Source: JACKEQ01 sp041389565
GTDB lineage: Bacteria > Myxococcota_A > UBA796 > GCA-2862545
Direction of reading: 5' to 3'
Assembly: GCA_041389565.1 (NCBI GenBank)
Contig: JAWKRP010000010.1
Location: forward strand, 62,001 to 126,000
Length of the DNA: 64,000 bases
The notes below the pieces were generated by a model. The model ran no database searches and had not been told where the DNA came from. It was given only the letters and a program-made list of their open reading frames with translations. The translations under genes were made by a program, and so were the position numbers. Every line of letters starts with the position of its first letter. Positions within the stretch are counted from its first letter, which is position 1. Positions 51,315 to 60,233 of this stretch are shown piece by piece.

Positions 51315-52462
51315 TCCTCGCCTGGCTCACCCTGACGGCCCACGCCCAGGACCTCGTGTGTCCCGAAGGGAGCACGCTGTCCGGGGTGCGTCCGCCCGAC
51401 GGGAACGAGCTGTGGTGCACGCGGATGGTCGACGGGGTCCCCGCGAAGGACGGTCCGGCCGTCCGCTTCCACCCGGGCGGTGAGGTCGCGGCCCGCGGCG
51501 CCTACGCGAAGGGCGAGCGCTCCGGTCCGTGGGAGCTGTGGTACGCGAGCGGCCAGGAGGAGCGCAAGGGCAGCTACCTCAACGGCGAGCTGCACGGGCA
51601 CTGGGTCCACTGGTTCGAGAACGGACAGAAGTGGTTCGAGGGCGAGTACAGCGTCGGGCGCGCGGCCAAGGACTGGACGTACTGGTACGAGAACGGCCAG
51701 CTCGAGTCGCAGGGTCGGTTCATCAACGGCGCGAAGTACGGCGACTGGACGCAGTGGCACGACAACGGCGCGAAGAAGTCGGCCGGTCGGTACGTCACGG
51801 GCGCCGAAGACGGGCTGTGGCAGTACTGGCGCGAAGATGGCTCCCTCGAGAGCGAGGGGCGGTTCCGGGGCGGTCGCAAGGTCGACGTGTGGGTGTGGAC
51901 CTTTCCGGACGGGCGCGTGGAGCGGCGCGCCACGTTCCAGGACGGCAAGCTCCAGGGGCTCGACGCGGTGTTCCACCCCGATGGGTCCCGGAAGTCCGAG
52001 GTCTCGTGGGCTCAGGGCGCGAAAGACGGCGCGGAGACGACGTGGACCCCAGAGGGCGTCGTGCAGGGCGAAGGCCAGTGGAAGCTCGGGAAGCGCGAGG
52101 GCCTGCACCGGTTCTTCTACATCGACGGCACCCCGAGTCGCGTGGAGTCGTGGCGGAACGGTGTGAAGGACGGCCTGTGGCAGGCGTGGTTCCGCGACGG
52201 ATCGCCGAGCTACCAGGGCGAGCTGCTCGACGGCAAGGAGGTCGGGCTGTGGAAGCACTACCACGACACGGGGCACCCCAAGGCCGAGGGCTCGTTCACC
52301 GACGGGGAGCCCACGGGCCTGTGGAAGACGTGGTGGCCCGACGGCACGCCGAAGTCCGAAGGGAGCTATGTCGACGGGAAGAAGGACGGCCCGTGGACCT
52401 GGTACGCGGAGTCCGGAGCGGTCGAGCGCAAGGAGACCTGGGTGGCCGGAGTGCAGAAGTGA
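51311..52462 (+). CDS. Secreted MORN-repeat (YwqK-type) protein
   Basis: 383 residues. MILAWLTLTAHAQ is a signal peptide. About twelve ~24-residue repeats of the MORN/YwqK antitoxin-like type follow, such as ENGQKWFEGEYSVGRAAKDWTYWY and EDGSLESEGRFRGGRKVDVW. In secreted form such repeats are a beta-sheet surface for binding. Translation is coupled to the 5'-nucleotidase (ATGA) and to the next gene (GTGA). Confidence 0.85.
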   Translation: MILAWLTLTAHAQDLVCPEGSTLSGVRPPDGNELWCTRMVDGVPAKDGPAVRFHPGGEVAARGAYAKGERSGPWELWYASGQEERKGSYLNGELHGHWVHWFENGQKWFEGEYSVGRAAKDWTYWYENGQLESQGRFINGAKYGDWTQWHDNGAKKSAGRYVTGAEDGLWQYWREDGSLESEGRFRGGRKVDVWVWTFPDGRVERRATFQDGKLQGLDAVFHPDGSRKSEVSWAQGAKDGAETTWTPEGVVQGEGQWKLGKREGLHRFFYIDGTPSRVESWRNGVKDGLWQAWFRDGSPSYQGELLDGKEVGLWKHYHDTGHPKAEGSFTDGEPTGLWKTWWPDGTPKSEGSYVDGKKDGPWTWYAESGAVERKETWVAGVQK

Positions 52463-52935
52463 AGGTCGCGTGCCCGTCGTGCTTTCGTGCCGAGCGCTGG
52501 GAAGGCGGGGAGAAGCACGTCGACATCGAAGGAGGGCAGCGCCGTCCGTCGGTCGCGCCCGAGCTGGCGGCGTGGAACACGTGCCGGCAGGCGCGCGAGG
52601 CGGGTCGGGTCGTGATCGGGCCGTGTGTGTGCGGGCAGCCGATGGTCGCGCCGTCGGGCGAGTGGCACGACTGGGAGATCCCCACGCCCGCGGGCCGATT
52701 CGTCGTGCGCGCCGACGGTCAGGACGGCCCGAGCGGCCCGATCGACACCGAAGCCGCGCAGGCCCGGCTCGACGCCCTGTTCCGCGAGCCGTTCGAGGTG
52801 CGCCCGTTCCTGTGGCTGTTCCAGAGCACGCTGATGTTGTCGGTCATCGCCCCCGCGCTGCTGTGGACGCTCGCGGTCGGCATGGTGCTGCTGTTCCTGT
52901 CGTCGTTCATGAACCCGCCGGGGTTCGGCCCCTGA
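52459..52935 (+). CDS. Small zinc-ribbon membrane protein
   Basis: 158 residues. ACPSCFRAERWE and GPCVCGQPM form a four-Cys ribbon (residues ~4-7 and ~57-59); the C-terminal helix LMLSVIAPALLWTLAVGMVLLFLSS anchors the protein. GTG 52459 overlaps the MORN stop. Probably a membrane accessory in the same three-gene operon. Function unknown. Confidence 0.68.
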   Translation: MKVACPSCFRAERWEGGEKHVDIEGGQRRPSVAPELAAWNTCRQAREAGRVVIGPCVCGQPMVAPSGEWHDWEIPTPAGRFVVRADGQDGPSGPIDTEAAQARLDALFREPFEVRPFLWLFQSTLMLSVIAPALLWTLAVGMVLLFLSSFMNPPGFGP

Positions 52936-52951
52936 CGGGCCGCCGTCGGCG

Positions 52952-53464
52952 TCAGAACCAGTAGCGAACGTGCACGCCGAGCTCGACGAAGTCGAGCCGG
53001 AAGTCGTCGTCGAGCCCGTCGAGGTCGTCGAGCAGCCAGATCGTGGGCCGGTAGTCGATGACCACGTCGAGCGGCACGGCATCGATGTTGCCCTCGATCC
53101 CGACGACGAGGTTCGCGCCGGCCACGAGGTCGAGATCGGCGTTGGCTCCCGACGCGAACACCCCACCCGCCCCGAGCGCGAGGCCGAGGTCGAACGCGTC
53201 GTCGGCGTCGACCAGCGGGACCTCCACGAGCACGTCGGCGTCGACGCCGAGCGCGAGATCGTCGAAGCCCCGCCCGATGTCGTACACCCCGAGCAGGGCC
53301 TGGAAGGACAGGTTCGGGTTCATCCAGTACTTCGTGTCGAGGCCCACGATGCTGGTGGTCGCGCCGAGCCCGAGCCCCAGGTTGCCCCCGTTCCGGATGG
53401 GGGGAGCGGCCATCGCGGGTGCGCCGAGCGCCAGAGCCGCGAGCGAGACCATCAGGGTGCGCAT
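52952..53464 (-). CDS. Small outer-membrane barrel-like protein
   Basis: 170 residues. MRTLMVSLAALALGAPAMA is a signal peptide. Amphipathic strands (LGLGLGATTSIVGLDTKYWMNPNLSFQALLGVY; DLVAGANLVVGIEGNI) end in VELGVHVRYWF, an aromatic C-terminal residue as required for BAM-dependent insertion. Eight or so strands, OmpA/OmpW-like size. GGAGG lies 5 nt before the ATG. Divergent from the S41 protease gene. Confidence 0.75.
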   Translation of the reverse strand: MRTLMVSLAALALGAPAMAAPPIRNGGNLGLGLGATTSIVGLDTKYWMNPNLSFQALLGVYDIGRGFDDLALGVDADVLVEVPLVDADDAFDLGLALGAGGVFASGANADLDLVAGANLVVGIEGNIDAVPLDVVIDYRPTIWLLDDLDGLDDDFRLDFVELGVHVRYWF

Positions 53465-53536
53465 GGAGTCCTCCAGAGCCGCGATACTACACACACTCCT
53501 GACGCACCCGCCCGCCCTCTCGTGGTCCAACGGCCC

Positions 53537-55351
53537 ATGCTCGCACTGTTCCTCGCCTGCACCCTCGACACCCCTCTCCCCTCGCCCGAGGTCGCGGCGG
53601 AGGCCCAGCGGCGGCTGCTGGAAGACCGCGCGCTCGAAGGGCGGCGCGACGACCTGAAGCGCTGGGAGCGACAGCAGCTCGCCGCGAGGGCCACGGAAGC
53701 GCTCGCGTCCGGAGATCTGGCCGCCGCCGCGCAGGCCGTCGCTGCGGGACGCACCGAAGACCCCGCCGGGTTCGCCTCTCTCGACGAGGCCCTGCGAACC
53801 GCCGCGACGACAGCGCCTCCCGAGGTGCAGGCCGCGGTGTGGGCCGCCCTGTACGAGGCGGCGACCACTCCCGCCGAGCGCGTGCAGCTCCGGCGGGCCA
53901 CCACCGACGCCCTCGTGCGCGCCCGGTACGCCGATGCCGACGAGGTCGCGCTCACCCGACGCGAGCAGGCCGGAGTGACCCGCGAGCGCGCCCATGCGGC
54001 GCTCGCCGCCCTGCGCGCGGAGTACGTCACCCCTCTCGACGACCGCGTGCTGCTCGACGCCGCCGCGCGGCGGATCGCGCTGCTCGCCGGGCTCGGCACG
54101 CCCCCGTCCATCGATGCGGGCCCGTTCGACGACGCCTTCGACGGGCTGCTCGATCAGGCCGTCGAGCTGTCACTGTCCGAGGAGACCGCCGCTGCGGAGC
54201 TCACCGAGGCGGTGTTCTCGGAGGTCGACCCGTGGTCGAGCCCGATCTGGCCGGCCCAGATCGCGGCCTGGGAGCGCCACCACGACGGTGTGCAGTCGGG
54301 GGTGGTGGGCATCCAGGCCGACGATCTCGACGGGCGAGCGGTCGTGCGCACGCTCGTCGAGGGGGGCTCGGCGTGGGCCTCGGGGGTGCACCAGGGCGAC
54401 GTGTTCGCGGAGGTCCGCCACGACCGCGGCACCGTGAAGCTGCGCGAGCCCACCGAGAGGGCCGCGGAGAAGGCGGCGTCCGCGCTGCGCGGAGCCGACG
54501 GCACGGCGGTGACGGTCGTGTTCGAGCGCGACGGGGCCGAGCGCACCTTCACGCTGCCGCGCGGGACGATCCCCGAGCGCACGGTGTTCGGCTGGGCGCG
54601 CTCCGGGGCCGGATGGACCACCACGGTCGCGCCCGGCATCGACTACGTGCACGTCGCGTCGTTCCGGCCGCACACCCTCGGCGAGCTCGACGCCGTGCTG
54701 CCCGCGTCCGCGACCCGCATCGTGCTCGACCTGCGCGGGAACGGAGGCGGAGATCTGTCCGTCGCAGCGGCCCTGATCGACCGGTTCGTGGCGTCCGGGC
54801 CGATGCTCGTGCTCGAGGGGCGCCTCACCGGGGATGCCGAGGTCGACGCCCAGCTCCTCGCGAAGCGGGCCGAGGGCACCCTCGCGAGCCCTGGAGGGCC
54901 GTGGGAGGATGCCGAGCTCGTGGTGCTCGTCGACAGCGCGAGCGCGTCGAGCGCCGAGGTGGTCGCGGGCGGCCTGCAGCAAGCGGCGAACGCGTGGGTG
55001 GTCGGCGATCGCACCGCCGGGAAGGGCGTGAGCCAGGTGCTGCGGGTCGACGAGGCCCATGGGATCGCGCTGCAGTTCACGAACCTCGCGTGGGGGCTGC
55101 CCGACGGCACGCGCATCCACCGGTCCGACGCCTCCACGTCCTGGGGCATCGCGCCCGACGAGGTGCTGGTGCTGTCACCGACCGAGCGCTTCGTCGTGGG
55201 GGTGATGCAGGCGCGACGGGAGGCGCTCGCCGTCCACGCCGACGGAACGCCGATGGTGTACACCGGTCCAGAGGTCGATCCGGGCGTGCCGGAGCTCGGC
55301 GGCGACCCGCAGATCCAGGCCGCCCTCCGCCACTTCGCGCCGGAGCCGTAG
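53537..55351 (+). CDS. S41 (C-terminal processing) family serine protease
   Basis: 604 residues. MLALFLAC is a lipoprotein-like signal. A helical region (residues ~10-230) precedes a PDZ domain (ADDLDGRAVVRTLVEGGSAWASGVHQGDVFAEV) and the S41 core: IVLDLRGNGGGDLSVAAALIDRF, VLVDSASASSAEVVAGGL with the likely catalytic Ser469, and DRTAGKGVSQ with Lys496 (27 residues apart, as in Ctp proteases). Cleaves C-terminal tails of exported proteins. Divergent from the OMP gene; no SD before ATG 53537. Confidence 0.9.
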   Translation: MLALFLACTLDTPLPSPEVAAEAQRRLLEDRALEGRRDDLKRWERQQLAARATEALASGDLAAAAQAVAAGRTEDPAGFASLDEALRTAATTAPPEVQAAVWAALYEAATTPAERVQLRRATTDALVRARYADADEVALTRREQAGVTRERAHAALAALRAEYVTPLDDRVLLDAAARRIALLAGLGTPPSIDAGPFDDAFDGLLDQAVELSLSEETAAAELTEAVFSEVDPWSSPIWPAQIAAWERHHDGVQSGVVGIQADDLDGRAVVRTLVEGGSAWASGVHQGDVFAEVRHDRGTVKLREPTERAAEKAASALRGADGTAVTVVFERDGAERTFTLPRGTIPERTVFGWARSGAGWTTTVAPGIDYVHVASFRPHTLGELDAVLPASATRIVLDLRGNGGGDLSVAAALIDRFVASGPMLVLEGRLTGDAEVDAQLLAKRAEGTLASPGGPWEDAELVVLVDSASASSAEVVAGGLQQAANAWVVGDRTAGKGVSQVLRVDEAHGIALQFTNLAWGLPDGTRIHRSDASTSWGIAPDEVLVLSPTERFVVGVMQARREALAVHADGTPMVYTGPEVDPGVPELGGDPQIQAALRHFAPEP

Positions 55352-55360
55352 CCCCGCCCG

Positions 55361-57478
55361 TCAGCTCAGGGCTTCGACCACCGAGCTCGGGTCTTCGGGC
55401 GTCCACCCGATGGCCTCGGGGCCGCCGAGCGTGCCGTACCAGGCCATCAGCTCCGCGTCGATCGGCAGGATCACGACCCGATCGCGCTCCTCGAGCAGCA
55501 GCTGCGGGACTCCCGCACGCCCCTCGACCGGCAGCTCGGCGACGTACCACAGCTCGCGACGCGCGCCGTCCTTCTCGAGACCCAGGCGCCACACGCCACC
55601 CAGGCTGTCGGAGAGCTCGGCCAGCGCGGGGTTCCCGCGGCGCTCGCGCCGGGTGGTGCCACGGAACGCACGCCGGAGCGACCAACCGGCCTCTCCCGCC
55701 GCGCGGACCACACCGAGCACGTCGGACATGCCCGGCCCGCCGAAGCGTTCCGCGGCCGCACCCTTCACGAGGGCCTCGGCCACGGGCCCGCCCTGCGCGG
55801 CGCCCACTCGGAGCGCGAGCGTGGTGCCCTCGGGCACCGACAGACCGTCGGGAGCCACCCCATGGGCGGCCTCGAGCAGGGCTCCGAGGCGCGCGCTCGC
55901 ATCGGCCGGGAACGTCGACCAGCGGCGGTCGGCGGCGAGGAACGCATCGCGGAGCTTGTGGAGCCCACCGAGCGGACCCGTGAGCGCTTCGGCCGTGGGC
56001 ACGGCGTCGGCGAACAGCACGTCGGAGAAGGCCTCGATCGGATCGGGGCCCGCAGGCACCTCGGGGGCCGGCGCAGCGCTCGCCTTCTTCTCCTTCGGCG
56101 GGCGCGGCTCGGCACGCTCGGGACGGGGCGCACGCTCGGCGCGGGGGGCCCGCTCGGGCTCCCCGACGGGCTGCACGTTCTGGAGCGCGGAGAGCAGCTC
56201 GTTGTCGGACGGCTCACCGTCGAGCGCCACGAATCCAGCGCCCGCGACCGCCTCGCGGAGAGGGGCGTTGCCGGCGCCGGGTGCGAGCAGCACGATGCGG
56301 CTGCAGAGCGCCGGGAGCCGAGCGGCCACCTCGGCTGCGACGGCCGCCGGGTACGCCGCATCGCCCGCGGGAACGAGCACGAGCATCCGGTCTTCGCCAT
56401 CGAGGCGGAGCGTCCACGCGCGGCGGTCGTCGGGCTCGGACCCGCGCCCGAGCACGCCACGGCGCAGCCCGCTGAAGCGCTGCGGTGCGGAACGCGCGAG
56501 CTGCACGGCCCGCTCGAACGCCCACTCGCCGTACACGTCGACCGCGACGGACCCGGCTTCACGGAGCTCCGCGAGCGCGGCGTCGGTCTGGGCGGCGTCG
56601 CCGAGCCGGGCCTGGGCCACGAACGCCACGAGCCACGGGGCGGGCACGCCGGCACCGGACTCCGCCAGGTGTGCGCGCAGCACGGTGGCCGCGAGCTCGT
56701 CGGCACGCGCCGGGTTCTCCTCGAGCCACCGGGCGAGCAGGCGCACGCGGGCCTCGCGGCGCTTCGGGAGCTTGCGCCCCACGAGCGCGCCGAGCGGGCC
56801 GTCTTCTTCGGTGGGCGGTGGCTCGGGCGCAGGCGCGGCCTTCGCGGGGGCGGGCTTGCCACCGCCGGAGACCGGGAGCACCTGACGGAACCAGCGGTCG
56901 AGCTTCTCGAGCTCGGCATCGCGGTCGTCGGCGGCCAGGGCCTTCACGAGGCGCACCCAGGCCCGCACGAGCTCTGCACGACCCTTGCGGCCCTTCAGGA
57001 GCTTGAGCGCGCCGTCGTGGTCGCCCTGCAGCGCGCGCTCGATGGCGTCGTCGTGGCTGTCGCGCGAGCCGCGATCCGGGCGCTCGGCGCGGGCCGGACG
57101 CTCTCCGCGATCCCCGCGATCCCCGCGCTCGCGACGCTCGTTGCGGTCGCGCCCACGCGGGCGGTCTTCCTGGATGATGCGCATGGGCGGGGCCTTCTCG
57201 CCGAGCGCGTTGAGGTACGCGTGCGCGGCGTGCCGCTCTTCGGCCGTGGCCACCGGGGTGGTCTGGCACAGCGACATCAGCGAGCGGGCCTCGCGCACGG
57301 CCGCATCGCGCTCGCCGAGCTTCGCGTACAGGTTCGACATCGCGAACGCGGCTTCGCGCAGACCCGGGATGTCGGTGAGGTTGGACGTGCGCCAGGTGCC
57401 GATCTCCGCCAGCAGGGACCGCTGGGCGCCCGGATCGGTGGCCGAAGAGATGTTGGAGCTCCAGCGTTCGAACGCCAT
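55361..57478 (-). CDS. Large protein of unknown function with Arg/Asp-rich low-complexity region
   Basis: 705 residues, no signal. MAFERWSSNISSATDPGAQRSLLAEIGTW starts a ~100-residue helical repeat-like domain. Residues ~104-140 are a tract of RGRDR, ERGDRG and RAERP units, resembling RGG-type RNA-binding linkers. Ala/Pro-rich segments and a second charged tract (RAPRAERAPRPERAEPR) at about 430-460 separate further globular parts. The C-terminus (LEERDRVVILPIDAELMAWYG) is a compact domain. GGAGG lies upstream of ATG 57478. No family recognised. Confidence 0.7.
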   Translation of the reverse strand: MAFERWSSNISSATDPGAQRSLLAEIGTWRTSNLTDIPGLREAAFAMSNLYAKLGERDAAVREARSLMSLCQTTPVATAEERHAAHAYLNALGEKAPPMRIIQEDRPRGRDRNERRERGDRGDRGERPARAERPDRGSRDSHDDAIERALQGDHDGALKLLKGRKGRAELVRAWVRLVKALAADDRDAELEKLDRWFRQVLPVSGGGKPAPAKAAPAPEPPPTEEDGPLGALVGRKLPKRREARVRLLARWLEENPARADELAATVLRAHLAESGAGVPAPWLVAFVAQARLGDAAQTDAALAELREAGSVAVDVYGEWAFERAVQLARSAPQRFSGLRRGVLGRGSEPDDRRAWTLRLDGEDRMLVLVPAGDAAYPAAVAAEVAARLPALCSRIVLLAPGAGNAPLREAVAGAGFVALDGEPSDNELLSALQNVQPVGEPERAPRAERAPRPERAEPRPPKEKKASAAPAPEVPAGPDPIEAFSDVLFADAVPTAEALTGPLGGLHKLRDAFLAADRRWSTFPADASARLGALLEAAHGVAPDGLSVPEGTTLALRVGAAQGGPVAEALVKGAAAERFGGPGMSDVLGVVRAAGEAGWSLRRAFRGTTRRERRGNPALAELSDSLGGVWRLGLEKDGARRELWYVAELPVEGRAGVPQLLLEERDRVVILPIDAELMAWYGTLGGPEAIGWTPEDPSSVVEALS

Positions 57479-57650
57479 GAAGACACCCTCCAGTCGTCGC
57501 GGAGCCCGTTCTGAACGAACGAAACCCCGTTGGGAGACCCCGCGCGACGTCGATGATCGATCTGCGAACGCTCCGCAGTAACCGAACCCCCCGGCCGAAG
57601 CCCGCCCCCCGGGGTCGTGCTACAGACTGCACGGCTTGCTGGGAGGGTCG

Positions 57651-59387
57651 ATGGGCGACGGGATCTCCGGCCCGCCCGTTCGCGGGGATGCGGGTGGAAC
57701 GGCCCTCGTGCCGTTCGCGCCCCTGGCGTCGCATCTCCGGATCGGCGACGCGATCGGGGCGGCGTGGGAGAACCGCGATCACCTCGGGTACGCCTGGAGC
57801 CTGCTCACCACCGGCGTATGCGACGGCTGCAGTCTCGGCCCACGCGGGATGCGCGACGACGCGGCGCCCGGGCTGCACCTGTGCAGCAAGCGCCTGCAGT
57901 CCCTGCGCGAGCACACCCGAGCGGCGCTCACCCCGAGCGACCTCGCGAACCTCGGGCGTCTGCGGAGGTCCACCCCCGACGAGCTCGCCGCGCTCGGGCG
58001 CATCCCCTACCCGTTCGTGCGGCGGGCCCGGGATCGCGGGTTCTCCCGCATCTCGTGGTCCGACGCGCTCCGGCTCGCGGGCGACACCCTCCGCGACACC
58101 GCACCGCACCGCACCGCCTGGCTCGCTTCGGGCACCGGCACGACGAACGAGGCCCTGTACGTGCTCGCGAAGGCGGCCCGCAGGGTGGGCTCCGAGCACG
58201 TGGCGGTCGCGGGGCCCCACCATGCCGCGCACCTCGACGGGCTCGCACGCACGATCGGCGAGCGCGCGGCCACCTGCTCGTTCGGCGACTGGATCGGCAC
58301 CGACCTCCTGATCGTGTGGGGCGCCGATCTCGGCGCGCACCACCCCGTCGGTCTGCGGTACCTCGCCGAGGCCCGGAGGCGCGGCACCCGCGTGGTGGTC
58401 GTCGATCCCGTGCTCCGCGTTCCGCATGCCGACGACACGCTGCACGTGCGCGAAGGGGGCGATCAGGCGCTGATCCACGCGGTCCTGAAGCTGCTCGTGC
58501 GCGCAGAGGCCGTCGACAACGCGTTCATCGCGGCCCACACCCGTGGCTGGGAGGCCGTGCGGGCGTCGGTCGAAGCGGCGGAGCTCGGCGCGCTCGTGCG
58601 GGCGTCCGGCGTCACGCTCGGACAGGTCGAGTGGCTCGCACAGCTGATCGGTCGGTCGACCTCGATGGTGAGCGTGTGGTCGGAGGGGGTCGCCCGACAC
58701 CCCTTCGCGTCCGACACCGTGGCCGCGATCGCCAGCCTTCACCTCGCGCGCGGGGCCCTCGGCCGTCCGCTCACCGGCCTGATGCCGCTGCACCGGCACC
58801 CCACCGTCCAGGGAGCGATGGACTGCGGCCTCTCCCCCGATGCCGACGCCGTGCTGGATGCGGCCCGTGCGGGGGAGATCGACGTGCTGTACGACCTCGG
58901 CGGGCGGATCGCGCGCGCGGGCTCCGAAGACGCCCTGCAGTCCGTACGGTTGCGCATCCACCATGCGTCCACACTCCATCCGTCGATGCTGGTGGACGGC
59001 GACACGGTCCTGATCCTGCCCTCCCAGACGCGCTACGAGCAGCCCGGTGGGGGCACGTGCACGTCCGCCGAGCGCCGGGTGCGGTTCACCCCCGAGATCG
59101 AGGGCCACCCCCACATCGGCGAGGCGCGCCCCGATGTGGAGATCCCGGCGCGGGTCGTGTGCGCGGCGTTCCCGGGTCTCGAGCCCGAGCTGAGGTTCGC
59201 GTCGACCGCCGCGATCCGCGCGGAGATGGGCGCCGAGGTCCCGCGGTACCGCGGGATCGAGCGACTCCAGCGCGAGGGCGACTGGATCCAGTGGGGTGGT
59301 GCGACCCTCGCGCTCGGCGGGCGCTTCGCCGGGATGCCCGACGGGCACGCGCAGCTCGAGCTCCCCGCGCTGCCGGGCATGCCGTGA
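57651..59387 (+). CDS. FdhF/YdeP-type formate dehydrogenase-like protein lacking the C-terminal MGD-binding domain
   Basis: 578 residues, against about 760 for the family. TTGVCDGCSLGPRGMRDDAAPGLHLCSKRL, RISWSDALRLAGDTL and the TERR-like CTSAERRVRFTPEIEGHPHIGEARP are hallmarks of the molybdopterin oxidoreductase alpha-subunit group (YdeP/FdhF-like). The sequence stops after YRGIERLQREGDWIQWGG...PDGHAQLELPAL, just where the C-terminal molydopterin dinucleotide-binding domain should begin; nothing follows before fdhD. ATG 57651 has GGAGGG 3 nt upstream. Coupled to fdhD by GTGA. Activity is uncertain. Confidence 0.82.
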   Translation: MGDGISGPPVRGDAGGTALVPFAPLASHLRIGDAIGAAWENRDHLGYAWSLLTTGVCDGCSLGPRGMRDDAAPGLHLCSKRLQSLREHTRAALTPSDLANLGRLRRSTPDELAALGRIPYPFVRRARDRGFSRISWSDALRLAGDTLRDTAPHRTAWLASGTGTTNEALYVLAKAARRVGSEHVAVAGPHHAAHLDGLARTIGERAATCSFGDWIGTDLLIVWGADLGAHHPVGLRYLAEARRRGTRVVVVDPVLRVPHADDTLHVREGGDQALIHAVLKLLVRAEAVDNAFIAAHTRGWEAVRASVEAAELGALVRASGVTLGQVEWLAQLIGRSTSMVSVWSEGVARHPFASDTVAAIASLHLARGALGRPLTGLMPLHRHPTVQGAMDCGLSPDADAVLDAARAGEIDVLYDLGGRIARAGSEDALQSVRLRIHHASTLHPSMLVDGDTVLILPSQTRYEQPGGGTCTSAERRVRFTPEIEGHPHIGEARPDVEIPARVVCAAFPGLEPELRFASTAAIRAEMGAEVPRYRGIERLQREGDWIQWGGATLALGGRFAGMPDGHAQLELPALPGMP

Positions 59388-60157
59388 GCGCGTTCGAGAC
59401 CCGGCGGATCACGCGCGAGGACGGCGCCGTCGACCCCGACGCCGTGGCGGTCGAGGAGCCCCTCGAGGTGCGCGTGGAGGGCAGGTCCGTCGCGGTCACG
59501 ATGCGCACTCCGGGCCACGACCGCGAGCTCGCCGCGGGCTTCCTGCTCACCGAGGGCGTGCTGGACGGCGCAGACGACCTCCTCGCCCTCGAGCCCATCG
59601 GCACGACGGGCAACGTGGTGGAGTGCCGCCTCGCCGCGGGGGTCGACGCGCACCGCGAGGCCCTCGAGCGGGCGACCCGCGAGCTCTACGCCACGAGCTC
59701 GTGCGGCATCTGCGGCAAGGCCAGCATCGACCGCATCCACATCCTCTCGTCCACCCCGGTCCATCCGATCGTGCTCGACGCGGCGTTCGTCCACGGGCTG
59801 CCGGCCGCGCTGCGCTCGTCCCAGCAGGGCTTCCACGCGACCGGCGGGCTCCACGGGGCCGCGCTGGTGCGACTCGACGGCACGGTCGAGGTCGTGCGGG
59901 AGGACGTGGGGCGCCACAACGCGGTCGACAAGGTGCTCGGCTGGAGGCTGCTCGCAGACCGGGTCCCCGTCACCGACGCCGTGCTCGTCGTGAGCAGCCG
60001 CGCCGGGTTCGAGATCGTCCAGAAAGCGCGGGTCGCGGGAGTGGGTGCGGTCGTCGCGCTCGGCGCCGCCACCTCGCTCGCCATCGACCTCGCGCGCGAG
60101 TCCGGCATCCGGCTCTACGGCTTCGTCACAGCGGAACGGTTCAACCAGTACGCCTGA
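59384..60157 (+). CDS. fdhD: Formate dehydrogenase accessory sulfurtransferase FdhD
   Basis: 257 residues. TSSCGICGK with the catalytic pair Cys107 and Cys110, ELAAGFLLTEGV, TGGLHGAAL, VREDVGRHNAVDKVLG and SSRAGFEIVQKA are complete. FdhD moves sulfur from IscS to the molybdenum cofactor before insertion. GTG 59384 overlaps the oxidoreductase stop. Pairing with the truncated oxidoreductase suggests that enzyme still receives a sulfurated cofactor. Confidence 0.95.
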   Translation: MSAFETRRITREDGAVDPDAVAVEEPLEVRVEGRSVAVTMRTPGHDRELAAGFLLTEGVLDGADDLLALEPIGTTGNVVECRLAAGVDAHREALERATRELYATSSCGICGKASIDRIHILSSTPVHPIVLDAAFVHGLPAALRSSQQGFHATGGLHGAALVRLDGTVEVVREDVGRHNAVDKVLGWRLLADRVPVTDAVLVVSSRAGFEIVQKARVAGVGAVVALGAATSLAIDLARESGIRLYGFVTAERFNQYA

Positions 60158-60233
60158 CCCGGGGCCTGCGCCCTTCGCGTTGTGACGCGCCCTCCGATCC
60201 GGCATCATTCGTGCGTTCCCCTGGAGTCGTGGA

